Origin: an uncultured Carboxylicivirga sp.
Lineage (GTDB): Bacteria > Bacteroidota > Bacteroidia > Bacteroidales > Marinilabiliaceae
NCBI RefSeq assembly: GCF_963674565.1
Contig: NZ_OY771430.1
Location: 310,001 to 374,000 of the forward strand
Reading direction: 5' to 3'
DNA: 64,000 nucleotides
A program made the position numbers and the translations under genes. Below the pieces are notes generated by a model. The model did no database searches, had not been told where the DNA came from, and saw only the letters and a program-made list of their open reading frames with translations. Of the stretch, positions 24,001 to 32,955 are shown piece by piece (position 1 is the first letter of the stretch; every line of letters begins with the position of its first letter).

Positions 24001-25110
24001 ATGAGAATTATACTAGCCATATTACAAAAAGAGTTTTTACAGGTTTTTAGAAACCGAACAATGCTGCCATTGATCTTTGTTCTGCCTTTGGTTCAGTTGA
24101 TTGTGCTGGTGAATGCAGCCACAATGGATATGAAAAACATCAGTGTAACGGTTGCTGATCAAGACTTGTCAAGTACATCGCGTTTATTGATCAGTAAGCT
24201 GGAAGCGTCACCTTTTTTCAAATTGGAAGATCTGGCATTAAGCAAAGAAGAGGCTATTGAAAGAATTCAGGATAATAAAACAGATGTGGTAATTTTTATC
24301 CCTCATGAACTGGAATCTGACTTTAACAGGGAAGGGAATGCTAAACTGCAGATTATTACGGATGCTATTGATGCTTCAAAGGCACAACTGTCGTTTGGTT
24401 ATTTAAGTAATATAGTGCGGGGACTAAACCTTGAAATTTCAATTGATCAACAATTATTGACCGATGTCAAACAAATAAAATCGGAGGCTTTATATTGGTT
24501 TAACCCCAATTTAAATTACAAATATTACATGTTACCGGCTATCATGGCCATCTTGTTAACCATTATAGGGATGTTTCTAACGGCCTTAAACCTGGTTCGG
24601 GAAAAAGAGATTGGTACAGCTGAACAAATTAATGTAACACCCATTAAGAAATCACATTTTATCATTGGTAAGTTAGTACCATTTCTTATTATTGGCTTGT
24701 TTGAATTGACGTTGGCTTTAACCCTTTCGAAACTCATTTATGATTTACCAATTAATGGTAATCTATTGGTTTTGTATGCTTTTGCTTTTGTTTACCTGTT
24801 GGCAGTATTGGGTATTGGATTATTTATCTCAACCCAAAGTCAGACTCAGCAACAGGTAATGATGATCAGTTTTTTCTTTTTATTGGTTTTTGTATTGCTC
24901 AGTGGTGCATTTACTTCAGTTGATAATATGCCCGTTCTTGCCCAGGAACTAAATCGCTTGAATCCGCTTTATTATTTTATGAATGTAATTCGAATGGTTC
25001 TGATAAAAGGTGCTGGTTTTAGAGATATTATGGTGGAGTTTGGTTCTACTTTGTTAATAGCTTGTATTACGGTACCTTTAGCGGTGTTTAGTTATCGAAA
25101 AACCTCTTAG
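24001..25110 (+). CDS. ABC-2 type permease, second subunit
   Basis: The 369-residue protein has the same plan as the preceding permease: first helix with KEFLQVFRNRTMLPLIFVLPLVQLIV, periplasmic domain, then LVREKEIGTAEQINVTPIKKSHFIIGKLVPF and four further helices. It begins 4 bases after the stop of the first permease gene. Together with the adaptor, TolC and two ATPases it makes a complete efflux pump; in E. coli the YbhFSR pump has been linked to drug and cation export. The substrate here is unknown. Confidence 0.9.
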   Translation: MRIILAILQKEFLQVFRNRTMLPLIFVLPLVQLIVLVNAATMDMKNISVTVADQDLSSTSRLLISKLEASPFFKLEDLALSKEEAIERIQDNKTDVVIFIPHELESDFNREGNAKLQIITDAIDASKAQLSFGYLSNIVRGLNLEISIDQQLLTDVKQIKSEALYWFNPNLNYKYYMLPAIMAILLTIIGMFLTALNLVREKEIGTAEQINVTPIKKSHFIIGKLVPFLIIGLFELTLALTLSKLIYDLPINGNLLVLYAFAFVYLLAVLGIGLFISTQSQTQQQVMMISFFFLLVFVLLSGAFTSVDNMPVLAQELNRLNPLYYFMNVIRMVLIKGAGFRDIMVEFGSTLLIACITVPLAVFSYRKTS

Positions 25111-25115
25111 TGTTA

Positions 25116-25644
25116 ATGAAGGGCAATCTTATTTTATTTGCAATAATTCTATTTGTATTGACATCCTGCGGTGTTTCAGGTTACGAATTGTTGTTGGATA
25201 AAACATTGGATCCTTCGTTAAAAAATCGGATTGAAAATTTTGCTTCTCAAGGAATAGAAAAAGAATGGCCGGCTGAATTTTAAGAAAGATGATTTAGTAC
25301 AATCTGCCTTAAAATACAAAGGTTCTAACTATAGAGCTGGTGGTTTAAGTTCATCAGGAATGGATTGCTCCGGTCTGGTTTATCTGGCAGCTAAAGATAT
25401 TGATTTGCCTTTACCACATAAATCAGCTGATATAGCTCGTTATGGACAAATTGTTCCTACAAAAGGGCGTTTGCGAAAAGGTGATCTGGTATTTTTCAAG
25501 GGCAGTAAAAGTCGACTGATCAATCATGTAGGTATCATGATTAATACTTCAGAATTTATTCATGTTTCGAGTTCTAAAGGTTGTGTGGTGACCGCAATAG
25601 ATGATGATTATTGGGGCGATTTATTTATTTGGGGTACCCGATAA
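25116..25644 (+). pseudogene. NlpC/P60 (C40) cell-wall peptidase lipoprotein gene with a +1 frameshift
   Basis: Two pieces in different frames make one gene. Piece one (25116-25283) encodes a lipoprotein leader (Cys18, LFVLTSCGVS) and stops at TAA 25281. Piece two, open from before 25282 to 25644, encodes KKDDLVQSALKYKGSNYRAGG and then a full NlpC/P60 core: catalytic Cys in MDCSGL, His in INHVGIMI, and the third polar residue near IHVSSSKG. Skipping one T of the TTTT at 25278-25281 joins them into a 175-residue protein of normal family length. The cause may be a real mutation, an assembly or homopolymer error, or programmed slippage at TTT-TAA. The gene follows the efflux operon by 5 bases. 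Confidence 0.75.
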
Positions 25645-25838
25645 TCATATAAATTTCACTTTTTACAATTAATTCAGATTGAATTAACATTAGGTTTATA
25701 TTTTCTTAATCCACAATTACGTTATTTGTTTTCCACTAAACAACGATGACATTCGTCACGATTTCATGGAAGGGCCGTTTCCATCAAGATATATTTCTTT
25801 TTCGCAGGTAGGGTCCTTCCATGGTTTAGTTTTTACAC
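25645..25838. other. Convergent intergenic region with alternative inverted repeats
   Basis: No gene is seen in these 194 bases. CATGGAAGG at 25765-25773 can pair with TTCCAT at 25779-25784 (short hairpin) or with CCTTCCATG at 25815-25823 (long loop), so two exclusive structures are possible. They may act as terminators for the two convergent units, although there is no clean U-tract. Confidence 0.4.
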
Positions 25839-27227
25839 TTATCTCAATTGTTCACTTTCGAGGTTGTGGAAGGCAAAAAAGGAAGTCTGGCCTTTTTTAA
25901 TATTGAATGTAAAAGTCTCTTCACTTTGCATTCTTCCTGTCGCGGTTAACTTCACCTGATGAGTCCCTTCACTTAGTGGAATGCGGCAATACGATATGCT
26001 ATAAGGCAGGGCTTGCCAGTTGCGGGTATCAGCCTGTTCGGTTGCTGCATTAATAATACTTAAAACGGCTCCCAGATTTTCATTTTCTTTACGAGCAACT
26101 GCCTCCATAGCCTTTTTAGCAGCTAATCGGGCAATGCCTGCACCTATTTCTCTTACCATTCTGTCTTTCAGACATTGAAAAGCAATGCGATTGATATCCT
26201 CAGATAATTGCAGCGGATAGTTTTCTCCATTGACTGAGATATAAGCATTGTTAAAAAGAGGTTTGCGCTCAACATATTTTGGGAAGGCAACCCTTAATAC
26301 AGATAAGTTTTTGAAATTATTCTTCTTTTCATTAGAATAATTTCCGATGTATATAGGGTACGATAAACCATATTCTTCGTTGGCAAGAGTCATCCAACCA
26401 TCATTATAGCCTGTGTTAACAAAATTAATGCTCCATTCGTCTTTGACAGGACCAAAGCCATTCATCCAGAAAAAGACAAGATAACCATTCTCTTCTTCTT
26501 TAGGTTCATAGGTCATGCCAAATTTTTCTTTGTAAAATTCCAGTTCAGTTCCAAAACCCAGCTCGTAAGCAGTTCGGAGAATATCCTTTTTTAGTTGATC
26601 AGGAGTTTGTACACCAAACATAGTGGAATAATCCTGCTCATATATTTCCAAGGCATTTCGATAGGCTATAAAGGCATCGTTAATGTTACCCGATGCTTCG
26701 TAAACCAACCCCATCATTGTGTGGGCAAAGGCATCGCGTGTATACTTATTCTTACCTTCTTTGTATTTCTCATTAAATTGTTGAAGCAGAATGTTAACTC
26801 TTCGACATTCTACCAGGGCACCCTCATAATTATTAAGGTAAATAAAATTCAGCGCTTTATAATAATGAACCATTACAGCCTCAAAATCTTCTGGTTGATA
26901 AGGTTTGATACCTGGATTTGTGATAAGTGCCAGAGCTTCGCTACCAATGTTTTTTTTATAATCTTCTACGTAATAATCGGCTTGGTTAAAATATTCTATA
27001 CTTTGTTCATACTCACCGTTCATAAAAGAAACTACACCACGGTTGCAGAAATAAAGCATACGATTTTTACCTTCACCTCCTTTTTTATCATTCTGAAGAA
27101 TCTTATCAGCTGATTCAAACTGACCAGCTGTAATCATGTTTTGTAATTGAATATTCTTCTCGTAGTAGGTAAGGCACGAGCTAAATAGAAAAATTATAGT
27201 AAGGAGTAGAAGTAATCTTTGGAACAT
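25839..27227 (-). CDS. COG3014-like TPR lipoprotein
   Basis: The 462-residue exported protein has a lipoprotein leader ending at Cys18 (IIFLFSSC). Residues about 30-215 contain TPR-like helices (RMLYFCNRGVVSFMNGEYEQSIEYFNQADYY; HYYKALNFIYLNNYEGALVECRRVN; AHTMMGLVYEASGNINDAFIAYRNALEIYE). The C-terminal half is beta-rich, with a domain containing AFPKYVERKPLF and a final SEGTHQVKLTATGR Ig-like stretch. It resembles COG3014 proteins, which are found beside LpoB-like lipoproteins in other bacteria, as here (57 bases away). It probably acts at the outer membrane. The biochemical role is unknown. Confidence 0.7.
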   Translation of the reverse strand: MFQRLLLLLTIIFLFSSCLTYYEKNIQLQNMITAGQFESADKILQNDKKGGEGKNRMLYFCNRGVVSFMNGEYEQSIEYFNQADYYVEDYKKNIGSEALALITNPGIKPYQPEDFEAVMVHYYKALNFIYLNNYEGALVECRRVNILLQQFNEKYKEGKNKYTRDAFAHTMMGLVYEASGNINDAFIAYRNALEIYEQDYSTMFGVQTPDQLKKDILRTAYELGFGTELEFYKEKFGMTYEPKEEENGYLVFFWMNGFGPVKDEWSINFVNTGYNDGWMTLANEEYGLSYPIYIGNYSNEKKNNFKNLSVLRVAFPKYVERKPLFNNAYISVNGENYPLQLSEDINRIAFQCLKDRMVREIGAGIARLAAKKAMEAVARKENENLGAVLSIINAATEQADTRNWQALPYSISYCRIPLSEGTHQVKLTATGRMQSEETFTFNIKKGQTSFFAFHNLESEQLR

Positions 27228-27284
27228 AGGTAGGGTATGACTTAAATGAAAGAAGAAGCAAAATGCTTCTTCTTATTCAGAGTG

Positions 27285-27875
27285 TTATTTTGTAATATAT
27301 TTTTTGATTTCTTTGTCACCAATCCAAATAACCTCGTTGGTTTCGAGATTGGATAATTCAAGATTAACCTTGTAAAAGTTAACACGTTCTTTTTTGTATG
27401 TGTCAACAATTGAATTGATATCACCATTTAACATGAAGTCAGCACCCAGTTCCTGTCCCCATTGTTTGGCCGTAGCCATGCTGGCAAATTCCTGCTGAGC
27501 AGCCCTTTCTTTTCTAAGCTCTTCTCTTTTATCACCTGCTTGTACCAGTCGAACCCGACCACTGTTAATAAAAGCTCGTTCTACATCTTTAATAAAGGTT
27601 TCAGCACTGATATGTTCGTGAGATTTATTGTAAATCAAACCAACTACAACCACCGGTTTATTTCCAGCTGATTGAAGATGATTGTCAATCCATGCACCTC
27701 CCAGAATCTGGTTAACCATTTCTTCCGCTACCAAACGTGAGTCGGTATCATTCCATCTACCACTTAAATCAATGGCTTCTTTGGTGTCAACACGTTCCAC
27801 TTTGTGAGTCATACATCCGCTAAGGATGCTTAGTGCAAAAACTAATGTCAGGCTTAGATAAATTTTAGTCTTCAT
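27285..27875 (-). CDS. LpoB-like penicillin-binding-protein activator lipoprotein
   Basis: The 196-residue lipoprotein (leader to Cys21, LSILSGC) has the LpoB-type domain: DLSGRWNDTDSRLVAEEMVNQIL, PVVVVGLIYNKSHEHIS, AFINSGRVRLVQAGDKREELRKER and ELGADFMLNGDINSIVDTYKK. In E. coli LpoB stimulates PBP1b from the outer membrane. Whether this homologue activates a PBP or has another role is not known. It lies between dapA (48 bases upstream, same strand) and the COG3014-like gene. dapA supplies the diaminopimelate/lysine branch, so the set has a cell-wall theme. Confidence 0.82.
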   Translation of the reverse strand: MKTKIYLSLTLVFALSILSGCMTHKVERVDTKEAIDLSGRWNDTDSRLVAEEMVNQILGGAWIDNHLQSAGNKPVVVVGLIYNKSHEHISAETFIKDVERAFINSGRVRLVQAGDKREELRKERAAQQEFASMATAKQWGQELGADFMLNGDINSIVDTYKKERVNFYKVNLELSNLETNEVIWIGDKEIKKYITK

Positions 27876-27923
27876 AGTAAGTAGTTTATTTGATGTATGC
27901 TTTACAAAAAGCAGACCAAATTC

Positions 27924-28808
27924 TTAAAAATTGTTTAAAAATTTCTCTATAGCAATATAAGTTTCTTCTGTTACAGGTACAAGTGGTAAGCGTAAATTAT
28001 TATCAATCAATCCTCGTGCGTTTAGCAGTGCTTTAATACCAGCTGGATTCCCTTCGCTAAATAGAAGTTGAATTATATCCAGTAAACCATAGTGAATTCT
28101 ACAGGCTTCATCCAACGATTCATTTAAAGCTTCCCTAACCAATTGACTGAATTCAAATGGAAAGCCATTGGCTGTAACAGATATAACTCCATCGGCTCCT
28201 AAAGCAATTAATGGCAGGGTAGAAGCATCATCACCGCTCAAAACCATAAAATCATCAGGTTTTTTATGGATGATGTTCATTATCTGAATCAAATCACCTG
28301 AGGCCTCTTTAACAGCAATTATATTTTCAAAATCATTAGCCAATCGGATGGTTGTTTCAGCATTTATATTGCTTGAAGTACGTCCGGGAACATTATACAA
28401 TATGATGGGTACAGGAGAGGCTTTGGCTATTTCTGCAAAGTGCTGGTAAATACCTTCCTGACTGGGTTTGTTGTAATACGGGACAACAGAAAGTATTCCG
28501 TCTATTCCATCAAAATCAGTTTTATTAATCGTATCAACAACCTTGTTGGTATCATTTCCACCCATCCCAACAATTATAGGTTTTCTTCCTCCATTGGCAG
28601 CAATAATGTGTCGAACAACTTCACGCTTTTCTTTTTCGCTAAGTGTTGAAGCCTCTGAAGTGGTACCCAGTGCAACCAGAAAATCAACCTGATTTTGGAT
28701 AACGAAATGCACCAGACGATCGAGAGATTCAAAATCAATCTCTTTTCTGGAGTTAAAAGGAGTAACTAAAGCTACACCAGTTCCGCCTAGTTGATAGGGT
28801 GTTAGCAT
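27924..28808 (-). CDS. dapA: 4-hydroxy-tetrahydrodipicolinate synthase
   Basis: The 294-residue TIM-barrel lyase condenses pyruvate with aspartate semialdehyde, the first step of the lysine/diaminopimelate branch. Motifs are GTGVALVTPF near the N-terminus, ALGTTSEASTLS, VPYYNKPSQEGIYQHF, ILYNVPGRTSSN with the catalytic Tyr, and IIAVKEASGD with the Schiff-base Lys. Length is typical. It begins 6 bases after the DUF6913 gene in the ligA-DUF6913-dapA arrangement. Confidence 0.95.
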   Translation of the reverse strand: MLTPYQLGGTGVALVTPFNSRKEIDFESLDRLVHFVIQNQVDFLVALGTTSEASTLSEKEKREVVRHIIAANGGRKPIIVGMGGNDTNKVVDTINKTDFDGIDGILSVVPYYNKPSQEGIYQHFAEIAKASPVPIILYNVPGRTSSNINAETTIRLANDFENIIAVKEASGDLIQIMNIIHKKPDDFMVLSGDDASTLPLIALGADGVISVTANGFPFEFSQLVREALNESLDEACRIHYGLLDIIQLLFSEGNPAGIKALLNARGLIDNNLRLPLVPVTEETYIAIEKFLNNF

Positions 28809-28814
28809 TGTATG

Positions 28815-29363
28815 TTATTTATTGTTGATGATTGAGAGGTAATGTATGATGTGTTTTTTCAATTCTTTTATGGTATCTCCTTTTTTTAACTCGATCATAA
28901 AGTCGAACATTTCATTATCGATATTGGCTCTGCCGGCTTTAAAATGTGCTTTTGATAATGAACCAATGTAGGTAATTGGAAATAAAAAGTCATCGGTTAA
29001 GACAAATAACAAATGAAACGGGATATCAATAAACCTGGTGATGTTTTCAGATTTTGGAGCAAAGAAGAAGCCAAAGTCTTTTTTGCAAACAAAACTATAG
29101 GTGTTATCACCAATGTAATCGTCGTCGCGTTTACTTTTGTTTATATAACCCAGAAACTGACTTTTTATATTAAACTCTTTTAGTTCAGAGGCCAGTTCTT
29201 TAACGATTTTCAAGTTATCGGGTTTGGTTGCGTCAAACAAAATACCTGCTGTCTCAGCGGTTTGAAGGTTATGGATAGAAGCTTTGTGGGGTTGTTTACT
29301 GATTTCTCTTTTAAGTAAATAACCTGCTACTTTTTGCCTGAAATTATCGATGATATTGCTCAT
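28815..29363 (-). CDS. DUF6913-like protein, function unknown
   Basis: The 182-residue soluble protein is without signal peptide or membrane helix. It has an early basic helix (NFRQKVAGYLLKREISKQ), then an alternating alpha/beta body (TAGILFDATKPDNLKIVKELASELK; KSQFLGYINKSK; KKDFGFFFAP; FHLLFVLTDDFLFPITYIGSLSKAHFKAG). I recall this as the Bacteroidota family DUF6913, commonly located between ligA and dapA. It starts 20 bases after ligA. No enzymatic motif is recognised; the domain name is from memory. Confidence 0.7.
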   Translation of the reverse strand: MSNIIDNFRQKVAGYLLKREISKQPHKASIHNLQTAETAGILFDATKPDNLKIVKELASELKEFNIKSQFLGYINKSKRDDDYIGDNTYSFVCKKDFGFFFAPKSENITRFIDIPFHLLFVLTDDFLFPITYIGSLSKAHFKAGRANIDNEMFDFMIELKKGDTIKELKKHIIHYLSIINNK

Positions 29364-29383
29364 TATTGCTGTCTATGCTTTTT

Positions 29384-31384
29384 TTATTCAATCATTGATT
29401 TAAACTCGTCTTCTGAGATAATCTTTACGCCCAGTTTTTCTGCTTTGGCAAGTTTACTTGGACCTATTTTATCGCCAGCTACAAGATAGCTTGTTTTTGA
29501 CGAAACTCCACTCAGATTTTTACCACCATTTTTCTCTATTAATGATTTTAGCTCATCACGGGAGAAGCTGGTGAAGCTTCCGCTCACAACAAAGGATAAT
29601 CCTTCCAGTTTATCAGAGTGAGTGGCGGTTTCTTCCTCTGAAAGTTCAAATTGCAAACCAATCTTTCTTAATTTTTCTATAAGTGTTTGATTGTTCTCTT
29701 CACCAAAATAACCTTTTACGCTGCTGGCAATTCTTTCACCAATTTCGTCAACCTCGGTTAATTCTTCCAACGAGGCATTCATCAGATTATCTATATTTTT
29801 AAAAGCCGATGCCAGTTTTTTAGCAACAGTTTCTCCAACATATCGGATGCCTAATGCAAACAGAACCCGGGCAAAATTAACTTGTTTGGATGTTTCGAGC
29901 CCGTCCAGAATATTCTGTGCTGATTTTTCACCCATCCGTTCCAAAGTAGAAAGTTGCATCGGGTGAAGGTTATATAAATCAGCCACGTCATTTATCATTT
30001 GGTTTTTATATAACAGATCAATGGTTTCGGTCCCCAATCCATCAATGTTCATCGCCTTACGTGCAATAAAATGTTCAACCCTTCCTTTCACCTGAGGAGG
30101 ACAAGTAGCCGCATTGGGGCAGTAGTGGGCTGCTTCACCTTCAATTCTGATTAACTCACTGTTACATTCAGGACAGTTTTTTATAAACTCAACTTTAGGA
30201 GCATTGGCATTTCGGGCATTCTCATCAACTCCAACAATCTTAGGAATAATTTCACCCCCTTTTTCAACATATACCATATCACCCAAATGCAAGTCAAGTG
30301 AAGCTATGATATCTGAATTATGAAGAGAAGCACGTTTAACGGTTGTTCCGGCAAGAAAAACAGGATCGAGATTGGCAACCGGAGTTACAGCGCCGGTTCG
30401 TCCAACCTGAAAAGTTACTTCATTGAGTTTGGTGTAACCTTGTTCAGCCTTAAACTTGTATGAGATAGCCCAACGAGGAGACTTGGCCGTGAATCCCAAC
30501 CGACGTTGCTGATCAAGGCTGTTCACCTTTAGTACAATGCCGTCAATGTCAAATGGCAGGTTATGTCGTTCAATATCCCAATGATGGATAAACTCCATCA
30601 CTTCTTTAATGCTTTTGCATAATTGGATGTATGGAGGAATCTTAAATCCCCAACTACGTGCTATTTCCAGGTTTTCTTTGTGGTATTGGCTGGGTAATTC
30701 TTCGCCCAGCATATAATATAAGAAACAGTCTAGAGGACGTTTGGCAACCAGTGAGCTGTTTTGCATTTTTAACGAACCTGCAGCAGCATTACGAGGGTTG
30801 GCAAAAGGTGTTTCACCGGCTTCTTCGCGCAGCTCATTTAATTTCGCAAAGCCTTTGTGAGGTAGAAATATTTCTCCACGTATCTCAAAACTGGCAGGAT
30901 AGTCTCCTTTTAGCTTTAATGGAATACTCTTTATTGTTTTAACGTTGGCTGTTACATCATCACCCTGCACTCCATCACCACGGGTAACACCTCGAACCAG
31001 AATTCCGTTCTCGTAAGTTAAGCCAATTGCTGTTCCGTCATATTTTAATTCACAAACAATTTCAAATTCTTCATCTGGTAATTGTTTGGTAATTCTATTG
31101 TAAAAATCCTGAATTTCTTCTTCTGAGTAGGTATTACCCAACGAAAGCATCGGGTAAACATGTTTTACCTGCTCAAAATCTTTATTGAGATCACTTCCAA
31201 CGCGTTGAGTCGGGCTGTTTGGATCGGTAAACTCTGGATGTTGTTTTTCAAGTTCAATCAGGCGATGCATCATCTGATCAAAATCAAAATCGGATATGGT
31301 TGGTGTGTTTAGTACGTAATAATTATGGTTGTGTATATGAAGCTCTTCTCTGAGCTGATTAATTTCCTTCTGTATATCTGTCAT
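29384..31384 (-). CDS. ligA: NAD-dependent DNA ligase
   Basis: The 666-residue enzyme seals DNA nicks using NAD. Domain Ia has YYVLNTPTISDFDFDQMMHRL. The adenylation site is CELKYDGTAIGL with Lys114. The OB fold, a four-Cys zinc finger (CPEC...CPNAATC, about 405-430), helix-hairpin-helix repeats (IDGLGTETIDLLY; ARVLFALGIRYVGETVA; LTEVDEIGERIASSV) and a C-terminal BRCT domain (about 590-666) follow in the expected order. It appears to head the unit that continues through dapA to the COG3014-like gene. Confidence 0.96.
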   Translation of the reverse strand: MTDIQKEINQLREELHIHNHNYYVLNTPTISDFDFDQMMHRLIELEKQHPEFTDPNSPTQRVGSDLNKDFEQVKHVYPMLSLGNTYSEEEIQDFYNRITKQLPDEEFEIVCELKYDGTAIGLTYENGILVRGVTRGDGVQGDDVTANVKTIKSIPLKLKGDYPASFEIRGEIFLPHKGFAKLNELREEAGETPFANPRNAAAGSLKMQNSSLVAKRPLDCFLYYMLGEELPSQYHKENLEIARSWGFKIPPYIQLCKSIKEVMEFIHHWDIERHNLPFDIDGIVLKVNSLDQQRRLGFTAKSPRWAISYKFKAEQGYTKLNEVTFQVGRTGAVTPVANLDPVFLAGTTVKRASLHNSDIIASLDLHLGDMVYVEKGGEIIPKIVGVDENARNANAPKVEFIKNCPECNSELIRIEGEAAHYCPNAATCPPQVKGRVEHFIARKAMNIDGLGTETIDLLYKNQMINDVADLYNLHPMQLSTLERMGEKSAQNILDGLETSKQVNFARVLFALGIRYVGETVAKKLASAFKNIDNLMNASLEELTEVDEIGERIASSVKGYFGEENNQTLIEKLRKIGLQFELSEEETATHSDKLEGLSFVVSGSFTSFSRDELKSLIEKNGGKNLSGVSSKTSYLVAGDKIGPSKLAKAEKLGVKIISEDEFKSMIE

Positions 31385-31413
31385 CTCGTATAATGTAAAT
31401 ACTGGCGTATAAA

Positions 31414-31421
31414 CAAAAATA
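31414..31421 (-). promoter_or_regulatory. Probable -7 box upstream of ligA
   Basis: On the minus strand it reads TATTTTTG (TAnnTTTG consensus), 30 bases before the ligA start codon. No clear -33 box was found at 19-20 bases. Confidence 0.35.
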
Positions 31422-31583
31422 CAATTTTTGGAATAATAAAGATGGAATCGTGAATAAAGTACAAAGGATAAATTTCAAGAAGAAAGTTTAATGCTAAAAG
31501 TCAAAGGTTATAACTCAAAACTCAAAAATGTAAAACATTGTATTGTCGATGAATTAGTATTTGTCACGACGAACAATTGATAA

Positions 31584-31613
31584 TTGGCTCATCGATTTAA
31601 TGAATTATATTTG
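31584..31613 (+). promoter_or_regulatory. Promoter of the antiporter gene
   Basis: TTG at 31584-31586, 19 bases, then TATATTTG at 31606-31613. The ATG of the antiporter follows 21 bases later. Confidence 0.6.
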
Positions 31614-31633
31614 TAATCCAAAACACATCCATC

Positions 31634-32872
31634 ATGTTACTCGACTTTGCACTGATCATTCTGTCTGCCCTCTTATTAAATTATTTATTTACTCTGTTGA
31701 AGTTACCGGGTATATTAGGAATGATTTTGACCGGTATACTGTTAGGTCCCAGTGTGCTTGATTTAGTTGATCCGGAAGTATCTCTCTTTTTGAAGGAGTT
31801 TAAAACTGCAGCTCTCATTGTTATCTTAATCAGGGCAGGCCTGGGAATTAACAAAAAAACCTTGCACAAAGTAGGACGTCCCGCTATTAATTTAAGCTTT
31901 ATTCCTGGAGTATTAGAAGGAACAACGGTATTGCTGGTGGCTCATTATATACTTGGTTTTTCGTTTATTGAGGGAGGAATGCTGGGATTTATCATTGCTG
32001 CTGTTTCTCCTGCAGTAGTTGTTCCGGCTATGTTAGAATTGAAAGACAAAGGTTATGGAGAGAAGAAAGATGTTCCAACACTTGTTTTGGCAGGTGCTTC
32101 AGTGGATGATGTTTTTGCCATAACGATATTCGGGGTATTTACCGGGTTGGCGGCAGGAAACTCAATCGATTATGGGCACATCTTCTGGAGTGTTCCGGTT
32201 GGTATCTTGCTGGGTGCATTATTTGGGGCTTTAATTGGCTTGGTATTAGTCCTGTTTTTTAAGCGATATCATATTCGCGACACAAAAAAAGTAATCATAT
32301 TTATGATTGTTGCAGTGGCTTTTTATGAATTTACCGAATGGGAATCATTAAAAGAGTTTGTTCCTTTGGCAGGCTTACTTGGTATAATGGCCATTGGATT
32401 TATGATTTTAGAGAAATACAATAAACTGGCTAATCGCCTTTCTGCCAAGTTTAATAAAGTATGGGTACTAGCCGAAATTTTGTTATTTGTATATATTGGA
32501 ACCGAAGTAAAGATTTCGCAACTAAATTCTTCGTTAATAGGTATTGGTTTGTTGATTTTGTTATTGGGTTTAACAGCCCGAAGTATTGGTGTGTGGATTT
32601 CGTTACTACGATCAGATTTGAATTACAAAGAGCGTTTATTTAGTGTGATTGCATACTTGCCTAAAGCTACGGTTCAGGCTGCTATTGGTGCTGTGCCATT
32701 AACTCTGATTGGTGAAGGAAAACTTGGAGATGTAAGTACCGAAACAGGTCAGACTATTCTTGCTTTAGCAGTATTGAGTATTGTTGTTACTGCGCCTATT
32801 GGAGCCATTGGAATTAAATTATCCGGACCTCATTTACTTGAAAAGGGAGAGGGTTCACTGGAAAAGGTATAA
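31634..32872 (+). CDS. Monovalent cation:proton antiporter (CPA1/NhaP-like)
   Basis: The 412-residue inner-membrane protein has about 12 hydrophobic helices. Features are the early LLDFALIILSALLLNYLFTLLKLPGILGMILTGILLGPSVLDL split across the first two helices, and the central LVLAGASVDDVFAITIFGVF with the two Asp residues typical of the ion-binding site. The late segment YLPKATVQAAIGAVPL carries a Lys/Gln in the unwound helix. Sodium or potassium specificity cannot be told from the sequence. It is a single-gene unit with its own promoter and a terminator at 32879-32916. Confidence 0.88.
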   Translation: MLLDFALIILSALLLNYLFTLLKLPGILGMILTGILLGPSVLDLVDPEVSLFLKEFKTAALIVILIRAGLGINKKTLHKVGRPAINLSFIPGVLEGTTVLLVAHYILGFSFIEGGMLGFIIAAVSPAVVVPAMLELKDKGYGEKKDVPTLVLAGASVDDVFAITIFGVFTGLAAGNSIDYGHIFWSVPVGILLGALFGALIGLVLVLFFKRYHIRDTKKVIIFMIVAVAFYEFTEWESLKEFVPLAGLLGIMAIGFMILEKYNKLANRLSAKFNKVWVLAEILLFVYIGTEVKISQLNSSLIGIGLLILLLGLTARSIGVWISLLRSDLNYKERLFSVIAYLPKATVQAAIGAVPLTLIGEGKLGDVSTETGQTILALAVLSIVVTAPIGAIGIKLSGPHLLEKGEGSLEKV

Positions 32873-32878
32873 TACAAA

Positions 32879-32916
32879 ACACCCCGGATAAAGACCTTTA
32901 TCTTATTCCGGGGTGT
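32879..32916. terminator. Strong hairpin, probably bidirectional terminator
   Basis: The 10-bp perfect outer stem is 32879-32888 (ACACCCCGGA) with 32907-32916. Inside it GATAAA and TTTATC can extend the structure. It lies between the plus-strand antiporter and the minus-strand gene ending at 32956. Confidence 0.7.
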
Positions 32917-32955
32917 AATTCACTAGGGAGAGGTTATTTCACAGCAATAAGTTCT

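Noticed and set aside
26595..27113. A 172-codon frame on the plus strand
   Set aside because: It is antisense to the TPR lipoprotein gene, which has leader peptide and repeats; the plus-strand peptide is low-complexity hydrophobic.
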